From Dyadobacter sp. CY312 (GTDB lineage: Bacteria; Bacteroidota; Bacteroidia; Cytophagales; Spirosomataceae): a DNA stretch of 64,000 nt. The notes under the pieces are model-generated. The model did not search any database, had not been told where the DNA came from, and saw only the letters and a program-made list of their open reading frames with translations. The DNA lies in assembly GCF_021390535.1 (NCBI RefSeq), contig NZ_JAJUXG010000026.1, positions 27,560-91,559 on the forward strand, in the 5' to 3' direction. This document shows positions 34,512 to 43,636 of this stretch, piece after piece (position 1 is the first letter of the stretch; each line of letters opens with the position of its first letter). Made by a program: the position numbers and the translations under genes.

Positions 34512-35303
34512 TTAATCCACTTTTTTGTAGTTATAAGAGGAATCCGCACTTATTTGTAATATCAATTTACCGGGTTCTATTCTAAAAGGGATGGTTTTAT
34601 TGGCAAGTTTACTTAGATATTCACTTTCAAAGTTCATGTTCTTGCAGGCCATTAATGTGCCCGAAAAACGTCCGAAATGGATTCGTTTTCCCTGAATTTC
34701 CATTGAACCACTGAATTCATTACATCCGGCAAAAGCGAAAACCTGGTTCATCGTCAGATTCAGCTCAATGCGGGGTAATCCTCTTGGAAAAGAAGTGATG
34801 TCTATCGGACTTTGATTGATGCTTTCAAGAACCCAAATATCGTTAAGACGGTAATCCGACAAATAGGAGCCGCAACCAGCAAATTTTTTAGTACCGTAGC
34901 TTATTTCTACCGTCTTGGGTAGTTCCTTTCCTGACATGTTATCCTCGCACGGCTTGTCATAAATGATAACGTTCAGGTATTCATCATCAATTTTCGTCCG
35001 ATAGCTCGTGGCAGCCACATCCATCAGTTTTGTTGGCTGCGGGCTGGCCACTACCAGAGAGTCTCCCTGTAAAACTTTGAAGGTTATATTGTTGTCAAAA
35101 TCAATTTCCATTGACCAGAATGGCTCATTTCCTGATGCCACGAAGTCAATCCCTTTTTCCAGCTTATTCATCAACTGGTCTGAATATTTATCGGGCCCTT
35201 TCTCACCGTAGTCGAAGGGCGGAGTGTGGTTACTTACGCGTTGTTGTTGACTACAGGCCACCAATTCAAACAAAATCAGAAAAGCAATTAATGTATTTTT
35301 CAT
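34512..35303 (-). CDS. META-domain lipoprotein
   Basis: A 263-residue lipoprotein (signal MKNTLIAFLILFELVAC). The middle region, about residues 55-150 (ASGNEPFWSMEIDF), resembles the COG3650/MliC-like domain. The C-terminal ~110 residues are a META/HslJ domain (NDIWVLESINQSPI, AFAGCNEFSGSM, GTLMACKN). These folds are envelope proteins often linked to stress or lysozyme inhibition, without a proven activity here. It is transcribed alone. Confidence 0.82.
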   Translation of the reverse strand: MKNTLIAFLILFELVACSQQQRVSNHTPPFDYGEKGPDKYSDQLMNKLEKGIDFVASGNEPFWSMEIDFDNNITFKVLQGDSLVVASPQPTKLMDVAATSYRTKIDDEYLNVIIYDKPCEDNMSGKELPKTVEISYGTKKFAGCGSYLSDYRLNDIWVLESINQSPIDITSFPRGLPRIELNLTMNQVFAFAGCNEFSGSMEIQGKRIHFGRFSGTLMACKNMNFESEYLSKLANKTIPFRIEPGKLILQISADSSYNYKKVD

Positions 35304-35363
35304 TCAGTTTTCTTTTGGTACCTACTTACTCCAAAGTCAGGAAATGATGGCGGAGTTCTAAGT

Positions 35364-35882
35364 TTACTTCAATTTTGCCAGTATTTTCTTTCCTCTGGAC
35401 CGGAATGCCGCTGTTTCAAATTCAATATTTTCCTGAATTATCAATTTTAATTCATTTTTGATCTCAGGATAAAACTTTGTAAGATTAAAAAGCACATGCA
35501 GCGAAAATGCCTTTATGGCAATTGCTGTTTCTCTTTTCTGAATAAAATCAAAACAGGTGTTCAAAAGCTGTGCATGATAAATCTCAGGGATTTCAATGTC
35601 CTCTAAAACCCTCAGACTGTTACGAACAATGGCATTATGCACATCGGACCTTCCCAATTGATTAACGAGCGAACCAATATAAGGTTGTACCATATCCGGT
35701 TTTTTCCGGGCTGCCCAGCTCACACTCCATGCTGCTCTTTGCGCAAGCCGGCCATTATCGGATAGGAAACAATTGATGAGTTCTCTAAATCTTTCATCAG
35801 AAGAGCTCGCGTATTCTGCTATTGCAATTGCCCGGACTTTGGATTGTACCTGATATTTTAACAATTCTTCCCCGATATTCAT
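35364..35882 (-). CDS. HEAT-repeat-like protein
   Basis: A 172-residue helical protein from the ATG at 35882 (MNIGEELLKYQVQSKVRAIA). Repeating helix pairs (FRELINCFLSDNGRLAQRAA, SLVNQLGRSDVHNAIVRNSL) suggest an armadillo/HEAT scaffold. There is no catalytic motif. The frame opens at 36023, but the earlier residues overlap the terminator of fumC and look non-coding. Function unknown. Confidence 0.65.
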   Translation of the reverse strand: MNIGEELLKYQVQSKVRAIAIAEYASSSDERFRELINCFLSDNGRLAQRAAWSVSWAARKKPDMVQPYIGSLVNQLGRSDVHNAIVRNSLRVLEDIEIPEIYHAQLLNTCFDFIQKRETAIAIKAFSLHVLFNLTKFYPEIKNELKLIIQENIEFETAAFRSRGKKILAKLK

Positions 35883-36004
35883 CTTAATTGTTATCATCTG
35901 CAAGTCCAGAAACTGCATTGCAGTTTGTATTGCCAATATAGGGTATTTTAATAAAATACGGGAAGATATTGTTTGAAATTCAATCCTGATTGATTTAAAA
36001 TTGA

Positions 36005-36038
36005 AGCAAAAAGAAAGCCCCACGCCGAAACGTGAGGC
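36005..36038 (-). terminator. fumC terminator
   Basis: On the minus strand GCCTCACG (36038-36031) pairs with CGTGGGGC (36024-36017), with one T-G wobble and a TTTCGG loop. It is followed by TTTCTTTTT. Confidence 0.85.
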
Positions 36039-36083
36039 CTTATAGCTTTATTTCCAGTCAGGTAAACGGGCTGGCAATGAACC

Positions 36084-37487
36084 TTAGAAATTATTATCTC
36101 CAACCATATCTTCCGGTTTAACCCACTCGTCGAACTCGTCCGGCGTGAGGTAACCCAGCGCTACGGCTGTTTCTTTCAGTGTAGATCCGTTCTTATGGGC
36201 AGTTTGTGCAATTTCAGCTGCTTTATAATAGCCAATTTTAGTGTTCAGGGCAGTCACAAGCATCAGCGAATTGTTAACGTGTTTTCTGATATTTTCATGC
36301 AAAGGTTCAATACCAACCGCACAATTGTCATTAAACGACACACACACATCACCGATCAGTCGCGCCGAATGAAGGAAGTTGTATGCCATCAAAGGTTTGA
36401 AAACATTCAATTCGAAATGACCGTTAGATCCCCCAATACCGATTGCAACGTCGTTACCCATTACTTGTGCCGCGACCATGGTCATGGCTTCGCATTGTGT
36501 TGGGTTTACTTTGCCTGGCATAATTGAACTACCCGGCTCGTTATCAGGAATGTGAATTTCGCCAATTCCGGAACGGGGGCCAGACGAAAGCATGCGGATA
36601 TCGTTTCCGATTTTCATAAGACTCACTGCCACAGTTTTAAGAGCGCCATGTGCTTCCACAATCGCATCGTGTGCAGCAAGTGCTTCAAATTTATTTTCGG
36701 CAGTAACAAACGGAAGACCCGTTAGCTGGGCAATGTGTTTGGCAACATTTTCTGAATAACCGGCAGGTGTGTTAATTCCCGTTCCCACAGCGGTACCTCC
36801 CAATGCAAGTTCCGACAAGTGAGCCAGTGTGTGGTAAATAGCTCGCAAACCGTGGTCAAGCTGGGAAGCGTATCCCGAAAATTCCTGTCCGAGTGTTAAA
36901 GGCGTAGCATCCATGAAGTGCGTACGGCCAATTTTCACTACGTTTCTGAACGCCTCAGACTTCGCCTTCAATGTATCGCGCAGTTTTACAATTCCTGGTA
37001 TGGTTACATCCACCAAAATCTTGTACGCTGCAATATGCATTGCAGTCGGGTATGTATCGTTCGATGACTGCGATTTGTTCACATCATCGTTAGGATGTAA
37101 AAACTTTGTTTTGTCTGCCAGTTCACCGCCCTGCAATACGTGTCCGCGATACGCGATCACCTCGTTGCAGTTCATATTTGATTGTGTTCCGGAGCCGGTT
37201 TGCCACACCACCAATGGAAACTGGTCGTTTAGCTGCTCGGTCAATATTTCATCACAAACCTCACCAATCAGATCACTTTTTTCTTTTGGAAGTATACCTG
37301 CCTCGTAGTTGGTAATCGCAGCTGCTTTTTTCAAATATGCAAAAGCTTTGATGATTTCCTTAGGCATCTTGTTGATATCCTGTGCGATAGGGAAATTTTG
37401 AATAGAGCGTTGTGTTTGTGCTCCCCAATATACATGAGCAGGCACCTGTACTTCGCCCATGGTATCTTTTTCTATACGGTATTCCAT
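36084..37487 (-). CDS. fumC: Fumarate hydratase class II
   Basis: A 467-residue enzyme from the ATG at 37487 (MEYRIEKDTMGEVQVPAHVY), the same length as E. coli FumC. It contains the superfamily signature GSSIMPGKVNPTQCEA, the catalytic region TGSGTQSNMNCNEV, and KIGRTHFMDATPLTLGQEFS. It interconverts fumarate and malate in the TCA cycle without an iron-sulfur cluster. The frame runs on to 37631, but the extra residues are not family-like. It is monocistronic. Confidence 0.95.
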   Translation of the reverse strand: MEYRIEKDTMGEVQVPAHVYWGAQTQRSIQNFPIAQDINKMPKEIIKAFAYLKKAAAITNYEAGILPKEKSDLIGEVCDEILTEQLNDQFPLVVWQTGSGTQSNMNCNEVIAYRGHVLQGGELADKTKFLHPNDDVNKSQSSNDTYPTAMHIAAYKILVDVTIPGIVKLRDTLKAKSEAFRNVVKIGRTHFMDATPLTLGQEFSGYASQLDHGLRAIYHTLAHLSELALGGTAVGTGINTPAGYSENVAKHIAQLTGLPFVTAENKFEALAAHDAIVEAHGALKTVAVSLMKIGNDIRMLSSGPRSGIGEIHIPDNEPGSSIMPGKVNPTQCEAMTMVAAQVMGNDVAIGIGGSNGHFELNVFKPLMAYNFLHSARLIGDVCVSFNDNCAVGIEPLHENIRKHVNNSLMLVTALNTKIGYYKAAEIAQTAHKNGSTLKETAVALGYLTPDEFDEWVKPEDMVGDNNF

Positions 37488-37689
37488 TTTTAATTTAATA
37501 AATAAGGTAAAAAGGTATAATTCACATGATGAGGTAAAGTTAGGGCTGGGCGGGGAGTTTTCGGTATTTTTTACGGAGAAATGTTTCCTGTCCGATATGG
37601 ATAGCTGTTTGCAAGTTGTTATATCAGCCAAAGGAATTTAAATTAGAGGTCAGTTAAAAGAATAATTTTATTAACCTAATTAGGAGAGC

Positions 37690-37914
37690 ATGACACATAC
37701 ACTGATAATCGAAACGGAAAATGAAAAAGACTTTGAGTTGATTAAAGGATTGACCGATAGGCTTGGGCTTCCTGTGAAGGAACAGCATGCGGAAGAGCTT
37801 CTGGAAAAACAAAAGAGAGCCTTTAATAATCTGGTTGGAAGTTGGGAAGGAGATGAGTTAGCGGACCAAATACGATCTGTTCGAAATGATCAACCAAGAG
37901 ATATTAATTTATGA
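37690..37914 (+). CDS. VapB-like antitoxin of a decayed toxin-antitoxin pair
   Basis: A 74-residue protein: MTHTLIIETENEKDFELIKG, then LPVKEQHAEELLEKQKRAFN. It resembles the short helical antitoxins found upstream of PIN-domain toxins in Bacteroidetes. It overlaps by ATGA (37911-37914) the start of a PIN-like frame that stops after 17 codons. This explains why an apparently intact antitoxin has no functional toxin. Confidence 0.6.
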   Translation: MTHTLIIETENEKDFELIKGLTDRLGLPVKEQHAEELLEKQKRAFNNLVGSWEGDELADQIRSVRNDQPRDINL

Positions 37915-37964
37915 TTCAATATCTGCTGGATAAAAATATTCGTATTCAGTCAGAAATAACATAA
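37911..37964 (+). pseudogene. Remnant of a PIN-domain (VapC) toxin
   Basis: The frame overlapping the antitoxin stop reads MIQYLLDKNIRIQSEIT and then TAA. It closely matches the usual PIN-toxin opening, M-(I/R)-x-YLLD-T-N-I, with the first catalytic Asp at residue 7. The remaining ~110 residues of a VapC are missing and the following DNA shows no PIN motifs. This is a truncated toxin gene rather than an undamaged small gene. Confidence 0.6.
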
Positions 37965-38132
37965 TTAACTTTTTAAAACACTTTTCGCCTCCGTTTTTAT
38001 ACTGCAAAAAAGATAATCTATCTTCCCGAAAACAGAATTAGTACTTATCTCCACTTAATTCCAGACCCCTCAAAACAACTCACTATATCCCCAATTATCT
38101 TTGCAGTGTTCTTTGTGAACACCCGTCAATCG

Positions 38133-38338
38133 GAATAGTGGTTTTTTGCCGGCAACCCTCATGCTGGTAGTAAAATTAAAAAGGAACCGTGTGAAATTCA
38201 CGGACAGTCGTGCTACTGTAAGCGCTGGCCTGCAAATCAGGTGAGTTTTTACCCTCGTGTCCCATTGTTTGGTCCGGCATTCCGGAAGAACGAGAAGGGC
38301 GGTAAAAATGGCGTAAGTCAGGAGACTTGCCTCTATTC
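38133..38338 (+). promoter_or_regulatory. Cobalamin riboswitch upstream of metE
   Basis: The 632 bases between the VapC remnant and metE hold a B12-class riboswitch. Visible parts are the P1 arms GAATAGTGG (38133-38141) and CCTCTATTC (38330-38338), pairing with one mismatch. The core holds GGAACCGTGTGAAATTCACG (from 38183), then GTGCTACTGTAAGC, and the B12 box AGTCAGGAGACTTGCC (38316-38331). The aptamer is followed by a ~258-base leader before the metE ATG; I did not identify the expression platform. It should turn off metE when B12 is available. Confidence 0.92.
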
Positions 38339-38596
38339 TCAATGGCTATTCCCTCACGTTTGGGGTTTCGTCACGCATTGATTTTACATATTTTATTGGC
38401 CGCTGACTCATGAAATATTTATGAGGGCATTATTGTTGCGCTACTATTTTGAAGCGTATAGCGAACAAATAAGAGTACTCATTTGATGATCAATGGTGTT
38501 TAAGGATGCATTTATTCTTCATTCAACATTCCTCATTGACTAGGGACGGGTAGGGTGTTTCCAAAGGGTTTTTATTAACTCTTTAACACATTTTTT

Positions 38597-40918
38597 ATGT
38601 TGTCACACAATCTGGGTTATCCACGTGTTGGAAGCCAAAGAGAACTCAAAAAGGCAAGCGAGCAGTTTTGGGCAGGAAAGATTAACCGCGATGCGTTACA
38701 AAAAGTAGCACGGCAAATTCGTCATGAAAACTGGATTACACAGCAAAGTGCTGGTATTCAGATGATTCCTTCCAATGACTTTTCGTTGTATGATCAGGTT
38801 TTGGACACCTCACTGATGGTGGGTGCTATTCCTGAAAGATACAACCAGCTTGTAGACGGGAAGTCGAACAACGAGCTGGATTTATATTTTGCAATGGCTC
38901 GTGGCGTGCAAAAAAACGGTGTCGATATCAAGGCAATGGAAATGACCAAATGGTTTGATACCAACTATCATTATATCGTTCCTGAATTTGTAAAAAATCA
39001 AAAATTTAACCGCTATTCTGATAAAGCTATTGTTGAATTTGAAGATGCTAAACAAAAAGGGATATTGACAAAACCGGTGTTTTTGGGTCCGGTTACTTAT
39101 CTGCTATTGGGTAAAGAAAAGGAGGCCGGTTTTGATCGGATCAACCTGCTCGACGCACTATTGCCTGTTTACATAGAAATTATTAAGGAGCTGGTATCAC
39201 GGGGAGCAGAATGGGTGCAGCTGGATGAGCCTTGCCTGGTTCTTGATTTGACCAATGCAGAAAAACTTGCCTTGCAAAGTGCCTATGCTCAGATCAGGGA
39301 AGCTGTTCCAAATGTTAAAATACTTCTTGCGACCTATTTTGGCGCTCTGAATGACAATGCAGATCTCGCGGTTCAACTTCCCGTTAATTCCTTACACATT
39401 GACCTCACCCGTGGCGCAGAAAATCTGCCTGACTTAATAACAAATCAGAACTTTGTAGCATCTTCAAAGTATCTTTCTTTGGGTGTTGTGGATGGAAGAA
39501 ATATATGGAAAAACGATTTTCGTAATTCTCTTGATTACCTCAACACCGCGATTACGGCCTTAGGTGCAGAACGCGTTTGGATTGCACCATCTTCTTCTTT
39601 GCTGCATAGTCCGTATGATCTGGATCTTGAAAAAAATGAAGACATTCTCACGCCGGAAATGAAAAACTGGATGGCGTTTGCCCGACAGAAGTTGAGTGAA
39701 GTAGCGGTACTGGCTGCTATGGCTGGAACTGATTATGAAAAGGAGGACGCTTTTATCGCCAATCAGGCGGCCATTGAAAGCAGGCGTTCATCTGCATTGA
39801 TCCACAAGCCTGAGGTAAAGACCAGAGTGGAGGCAATAAAATTGAAAGATTTTGAACGTGAGAATGAGTTTTCTGTACGTCAGGCAATTCAGCTGGAAAA
39901 ATTGAAACTGCCTTTATTTCCCTCAACAACCATAGGTTCATTTCCGCAAACAGACGAAGTTCGTCAGTTGAGGGCACAGTTGAAAAAAGGAACACTTTCT
40001 CAACAGGATTATGAAAGCCAAATTGAAGAAGAAATAGTTAAATCATTGCGTTGGCAGGAAGAACTGGGTATCGATGTACTCGTTCATGGTGAGTTTGAGC
40101 GGAATGATATGGTCGAATATTTTGGAGAAAGTTTGTCCGGATTCGTATTTAGCCAGAATGGATGGGTACAAAGTTATGGAAGCCGTTGTGTGAAACCTCC
40201 AATCATATATGGCGATGTGGAGCGCCCTGCGCCTATGACGGTTCGTTGGTCTGCTTTTGCACAGGCTAATTCCGGTAAACTGGTAAAAGGAATGCTAACC
40301 GGCCCGGTTACGATTCTGCAATGGTCGTTCGTAAGGGATGATCAGCCAAGAAAAGATACCACTTTCCAAATCGGACTGGCAATCCGGGATGAAGTTATTG
40401 ACCTTGAAAAGGCTGGAATTAAAGTGATACAAATTGACGAACCTGCTATTCGCGAAGGGCTGCCGTTAAGAAAATCGGAATGGAAAGCCTACCTGAAATG
40501 GGCTGTCGACGCATTCCGGTTGAGCGCCGCCGGCGTAGCGGATCAAACGCAGATCCATACGCACATGTGTTATTCGGAATTCAACGACATCATCGATTCC
40601 ATTGCAGCGATGGATGCAGATGTGATTACAATTGAAACTTCACGTTCGCAAATGGAATTATTGGACGCCTTTGCAAACTTTAATTATCCAAATGAAATCG
40701 GGCCGGGTGTGTATGACATTCATTCGCCAAGAGTTCCAACTATTGAGGAGATCACGCTTCTGCTTGAAAAGGCTTTAAATGTGATTCCTGCACGCAACTT
40801 ATGGGTAAATCCGGATTGCGGATTGAAGACCAGAAAGTGGCCAGAAACCGAAGCAGCTTTGCGTAATATGATTTCAGCGGCTAACTTGCTGCGTGAATCA
40901 GTGGCAGTAGAGCGGTAA
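38597..40918 (+). CDS. metE: Cobalamin-independent methionine synthase
   Basis: A 773-residue MetE that transfers the methyl group of 5-methyltetrahydrofolate (triglutamate form) to homocysteine. The N-terminus reads HNLGYPRVGSQRELKKASEQ. The C-terminal zinc ligands are visible in IHTHMCYSEF (His and Cys near 655-657) and NPDCGLKTRKW (Cys near 741). The length equals the family norm. It is controlled by an upstream cobalamin riboswitch and has a good terminator. The B12-dependent MetH is also encoded in this window. Confidence 0.96.
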   Translation: MLSHNLGYPRVGSQRELKKASEQFWAGKINRDALQKVARQIRHENWITQQSAGIQMIPSNDFSLYDQVLDTSLMVGAIPERYNQLVDGKSNNELDLYFAMARGVQKNGVDIKAMEMTKWFDTNYHYIVPEFVKNQKFNRYSDKAIVEFEDAKQKGILTKPVFLGPVTYLLLGKEKEAGFDRINLLDALLPVYIEIIKELVSRGAEWVQLDEPCLVLDLTNAEKLALQSAYAQIREAVPNVKILLATYFGALNDNADLAVQLPVNSLHIDLTRGAENLPDLITNQNFVASSKYLSLGVVDGRNIWKNDFRNSLDYLNTAITALGAERVWIAPSSSLLHSPYDLDLEKNEDILTPEMKNWMAFARQKLSEVAVLAAMAGTDYEKEDAFIANQAAIESRRSSALIHKPEVKTRVEAIKLKDFERENEFSVRQAIQLEKLKLPLFPSTTIGSFPQTDEVRQLRAQLKKGTLSQQDYESQIEEEIVKSLRWQEELGIDVLVHGEFERNDMVEYFGESLSGFVFSQNGWVQSYGSRCVKPPIIYGDVERPAPMTVRWSAFAQANSGKLVKGMLTGPVTILQWSFVRDDQPRKDTTFQIGLAIRDEVIDLEKAGIKVIQIDEPAIREGLPLRKSEWKAYLKWAVDAFRLSAAGVADQTQIHTHMCYSEFNDIIDSIAAMDADVITIETSRSQMELLDAFANFNYPNEIGPGVYDIHSPRVPTIEEITLLLEKALNVIPARNLWVNPDCGLKTRKWPETEAALRNMISAANLLRESVAVER

Positions 40919-40946
40919 ATACAATTTATTCATAAAACTTTATAAT

Positions 40947-40982
40947 CTCCCGGTTGTCAGCACTGCTTCCGGGAGTTTTTTT
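40947..40982 (+). terminator. metE terminator
   Basis: CTCCCGG (40947-40953) pairs with CCGGGAG (40969-40975) and is followed by seven T residues. Confidence 0.9.
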
Positions 40983-40991
40983 AATTTTATC

Positions 40992-41378
40992 ATGACTTTA
41001 GAAGAAAAAATAAACCAATCCGAAACACGCGTTTTTAAAACAGTTTTTCCAAACAATACCAACCATTACGACACGCTTTTTGGTGGAACCGCGCTGTCCA
41101 TGATGGACGAAATTGCTTTTATTGCGGCAACACGTTTTTCCAGATTACGTTGCGTAACGGTTTCTTCCGACAGGATTGATTTTACGCATCCCATTCCGGC
41201 AGGAACCATCATCGAACTGGTAGGAAGAGTAGAACATGTGGGAAATACAAGTATGAAAGTCAGGGTGGATATTTTTGTGGAGCAAATGTATCAGGAGGGT
41301 AGAGAAAAGGCGGTTACAGGTATATTCACTTTTGTAGCACTAGATGAAAATCACAAGCCTACGAAAATTTTGCAGTAA
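40992..41378 (+). CDS. Acyl-CoA thioesterase, hotdog fold (YciA-like)
   Basis: A 128-residue hotdog protein. The YciA/BACH-type pattern is seen in PNNTNHYDTLFGGTALSMMD (family Asn/His and Asp) and VTVSSDRIDFTHPIPAGTII. It would hydrolyse acyl-CoA thioesters; chain-length preference is unknown. It starts just after the metE terminator and is a separate unit. Confidence 0.85.
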   Translation: MTLEEKINQSETRVFKTVFPNNTNHYDTLFGGTALSMMDEIAFIAATRFSRLRCVTVSSDRIDFTHPIPAGTIIELVGRVEHVGNTSMKVRVDIFVEQMYQEGREKAVTGIFTFVALDENHKPTKILQ

Positions 41379-41726
41379 TTTATTTGTAGAAAGAGCGGTA
41401 ATCCACACCCGATGATATGTAGTGAAAAATGCCACATAATTACTGGTTGGATATGATTGAATGAATTTGGTTATGCAACGAATTATTGTAAATAGCTCAC
41501 AGTCAGTTATGCGGTATGGTGATGTCCGTCACTAAGATATCTGGTACAATTTTTGTAATATTGCTGTGCACTCCTATTGAGTCGACTCTAATTACTTTTA
41601 TATCCGCGTGGATCAATCATGTCTTAATAGAAGTAATGTCTTAGGGATAATTGTTATGGTGCTTATACGATACACCGTTGACAGAGTTCATCAAAGGCAC
41701 CTGATTTATAATATTTGAACTGTTAA
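41379..41726. other. Intergenic region before the carbamoyltransferase module
   Basis: A 348-base gap with no open frame longer than a few dozen codons and no clear hairpin or repeat. It should contain the promoter of the NodU-type module. Confidence 0.6.
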
Positions 41727-43592
41727 ATGAAAATTTTAGGTATTTCGGCGTTTTATCATGATTCAGCCGCCGCTCTCATAGATAATGGAGAGATCGTTGC
41801 CGCCGCTCAGGAGGAACGCTTCACCCGTAAAAAGCATGACCCGGGTTTCCCATCAGAGGCTATAAAATTTTGTCTGGAATACAGCGGATTGACCTTGAAT
41901 GAACTGGATGCTATCGTTTTCTACGATAAACCTCTGCTGAAATTTGAGCGTCTTCTTGAAACGTATTATGCCTTTGCGCCAAGAGGGATCAGGTCGTTTT
42001 TGACGGCAATGCCGGTTTGGATAAAAGAGAAAATGTTTCTCAAACGCCTCATTAACGAGGAATTGGAAAAACTGGGATATGATAAGAAAAAGGGAAAGGT
42101 AAAAATGCTTTTTCCGGAACACCATCTTTCTCACGCGGCAAGCGCATATTATCCTTCACCATTCGAAAAATCTGCCATTCTGACAATCGATGGCGTAGGA
42201 GAGTGGGCAACCGCTTCCATTTGTTTGGGCGAGGGGAAAGACATCACGATTTTAAAGGAATTGCGTTTTCCCCATTCACTGGGACTTTTATATTCCGCGT
42301 TTACCTATTTCCTTGGATTTCGGGTTAACTCAGGAGAGTACAAATTGATGGGCCTTGCACCTTACGGGAACCCTTCGTCGCCTGACATTAAAAGGTATGA
42401 AGATATCATTCTCAAAGAGCTTATTGAGTTGAAGGAAGATGGCTCCGTCTGGCTAAACCAGGATTATTTTGATTATGCTACGGGGCTCAAAATGGTGAAT
42501 GAGCACAAATGGGAAGCACTTTTTGGTTTCAAAACCAGAAAACCCGAAGATGCGCTCGAAAGCATTCATTGTAACCTGGGTCTGGCGATCCAGAATATTA
42601 CAGAAGAAGCGGTGGTTCGTATGGCCAAAGAAGCCAAGCGCCTTACAGGAGCAGACTATCTTTGTATGGCAGGAGGTGTTGCATTGAATTGCGTTTCCAA
42701 CGGCAAGCTTCAAAAAGCCAATATTTTCAAGGATATTTTCATCCAGCCTGCTGCGGGTGATGCCGGCGGAGCACTAGGCGCTGCGCAGGCTGCCTATCAC
42801 ATTTTCTTTGGTCAGGAACGGAATATTACCTGGAAGGCAGATGCCATGCGTGGATCATATCTCGGACCTACATTCTCTGATCTTGATGTGGAATTGACAG
42901 CCAAAAAATACAAAGCGCCTTTCACTTATTACGAAAACTTCAAGGATCTTTCTGTGGACGCTGCAAAACTGCTTTCCGAGGGTAATGTAGTTGGCTGGAT
43001 CCAGGGGCGCATGGAATTTGGGCCGCGGGCTTTGGGTGGCCGGAGCATCCTTGGCGATCCGAGAAATGAGGAGATGCAAAAGAAGCTGAACCTGAAAATT
43101 AAATACCGGGAGTCTTTCCGTCCTTTTGCTCCGTCAGTGTTGGCGGATGATTGTGCTGAATACTTCGATTATGACGGAATTTCGCCTTATATGCTTCTGG
43201 TCCATCCTGTTGCGGAAACCAGAAGAAAGCCGTTGCCCGAGAATTACGACGGTATGGATCTTAGGAATAAACTCTATTATTCAAGATCAGATCTACCGTC
43301 TATCACCCATATCGATTATTCTGCCAGGATCCAAACCGTGCATAAAGATACAAATCCAAGGTATTGGGATTTGATCAATTCATTCAAGGAACTGACTGGC
43401 TATGCGGTGGTCGTAAACACGAGTTTTAATGTAAGGGGAGAGCCGATCGTTTGCACTCCAAACGATGCATACCGTTGTTTTATGAGAACTGAGATGGATT
43501 ATCTGGTGGTAGGCAATTTTATTTTCGATAAGAAGAGACAACCAGAGTGGCTTGAAAAAGATGGCTGGAAAGAAGAGTTTGTACTTGATTGA
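41727..43592 (+). CDS. NodU/CmcH-family O-carbamoyltransferase
   Basis: A 621-residue enzyme. The N-terminal Kae1/HSP70-like domain begins MKILGISAFYHDSAAALIDN and contains the metal/nucleotide site HHLSHAASAYYPSPF and AILTIDGVGEWATASICLG. The C-terminal domain has GRMEFGPRALGGRSILGDPR and VVNTSFNVRGEPIVCTPNDA. These enzymes use carbamoyl phosphate and ATP to form carbamoyl-adenylate and transfer the carbamoyl group to a hydroxyl of a sugar or natural product. It heads a four-gene module with an SGNH hydrolase, DUF5989 and SxtJ, as in sxtI-type loci. The acceptor is unknown. Confidence 0.93.
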   Translation: MKILGISAFYHDSAAALIDNGEIVAAAQEERFTRKKHDPGFPSEAIKFCLEYSGLTLNELDAIVFYDKPLLKFERLLETYYAFAPRGIRSFLTAMPVWIKEKMFLKRLINEELEKLGYDKKKGKVKMLFPEHHLSHAASAYYPSPFEKSAILTIDGVGEWATASICLGEGKDITILKELRFPHSLGLLYSAFTYFLGFRVNSGEYKLMGLAPYGNPSSPDIKRYEDIILKELIELKEDGSVWLNQDYFDYATGLKMVNEHKWEALFGFKTRKPEDALESIHCNLGLAIQNITEEAVVRMAKEAKRLTGADYLCMAGGVALNCVSNGKLQKANIFKDIFIQPAAGDAGGALGAAQAAYHIFFGQERNITWKADAMRGSYLGPTFSDLDVELTAKKYKAPFTYYENFKDLSVDAAKLLSEGNVVGWIQGRMEFGPRALGGRSILGDPRNEEMQKKLNLKIKYRESFRPFAPSVLADDCAEYFDYDGISPYMLLVHPVAETRRKPLPENYDGMDLRNKLYYSRSDLPSITHIDYSARIQTVHKDTNPRYWDLINSFKELTGYAVVVNTSFNVRGEPIVCTPNDAYRCFMRTEMDYLVVGNFIFDKKRQPEWLEKDGWKEEFVLD

Positions 43593-43636
43593 GAATCGAT
43601 TGATCTACAAAAAATAATTCACGTTCCGTTTTTCCT

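Noticed and set aside
38070..38342. Minus-strand open frame over the metE leader
   Set aside because: It covers the cobalamin riboswitch, whose conserved elements explain the sequence.
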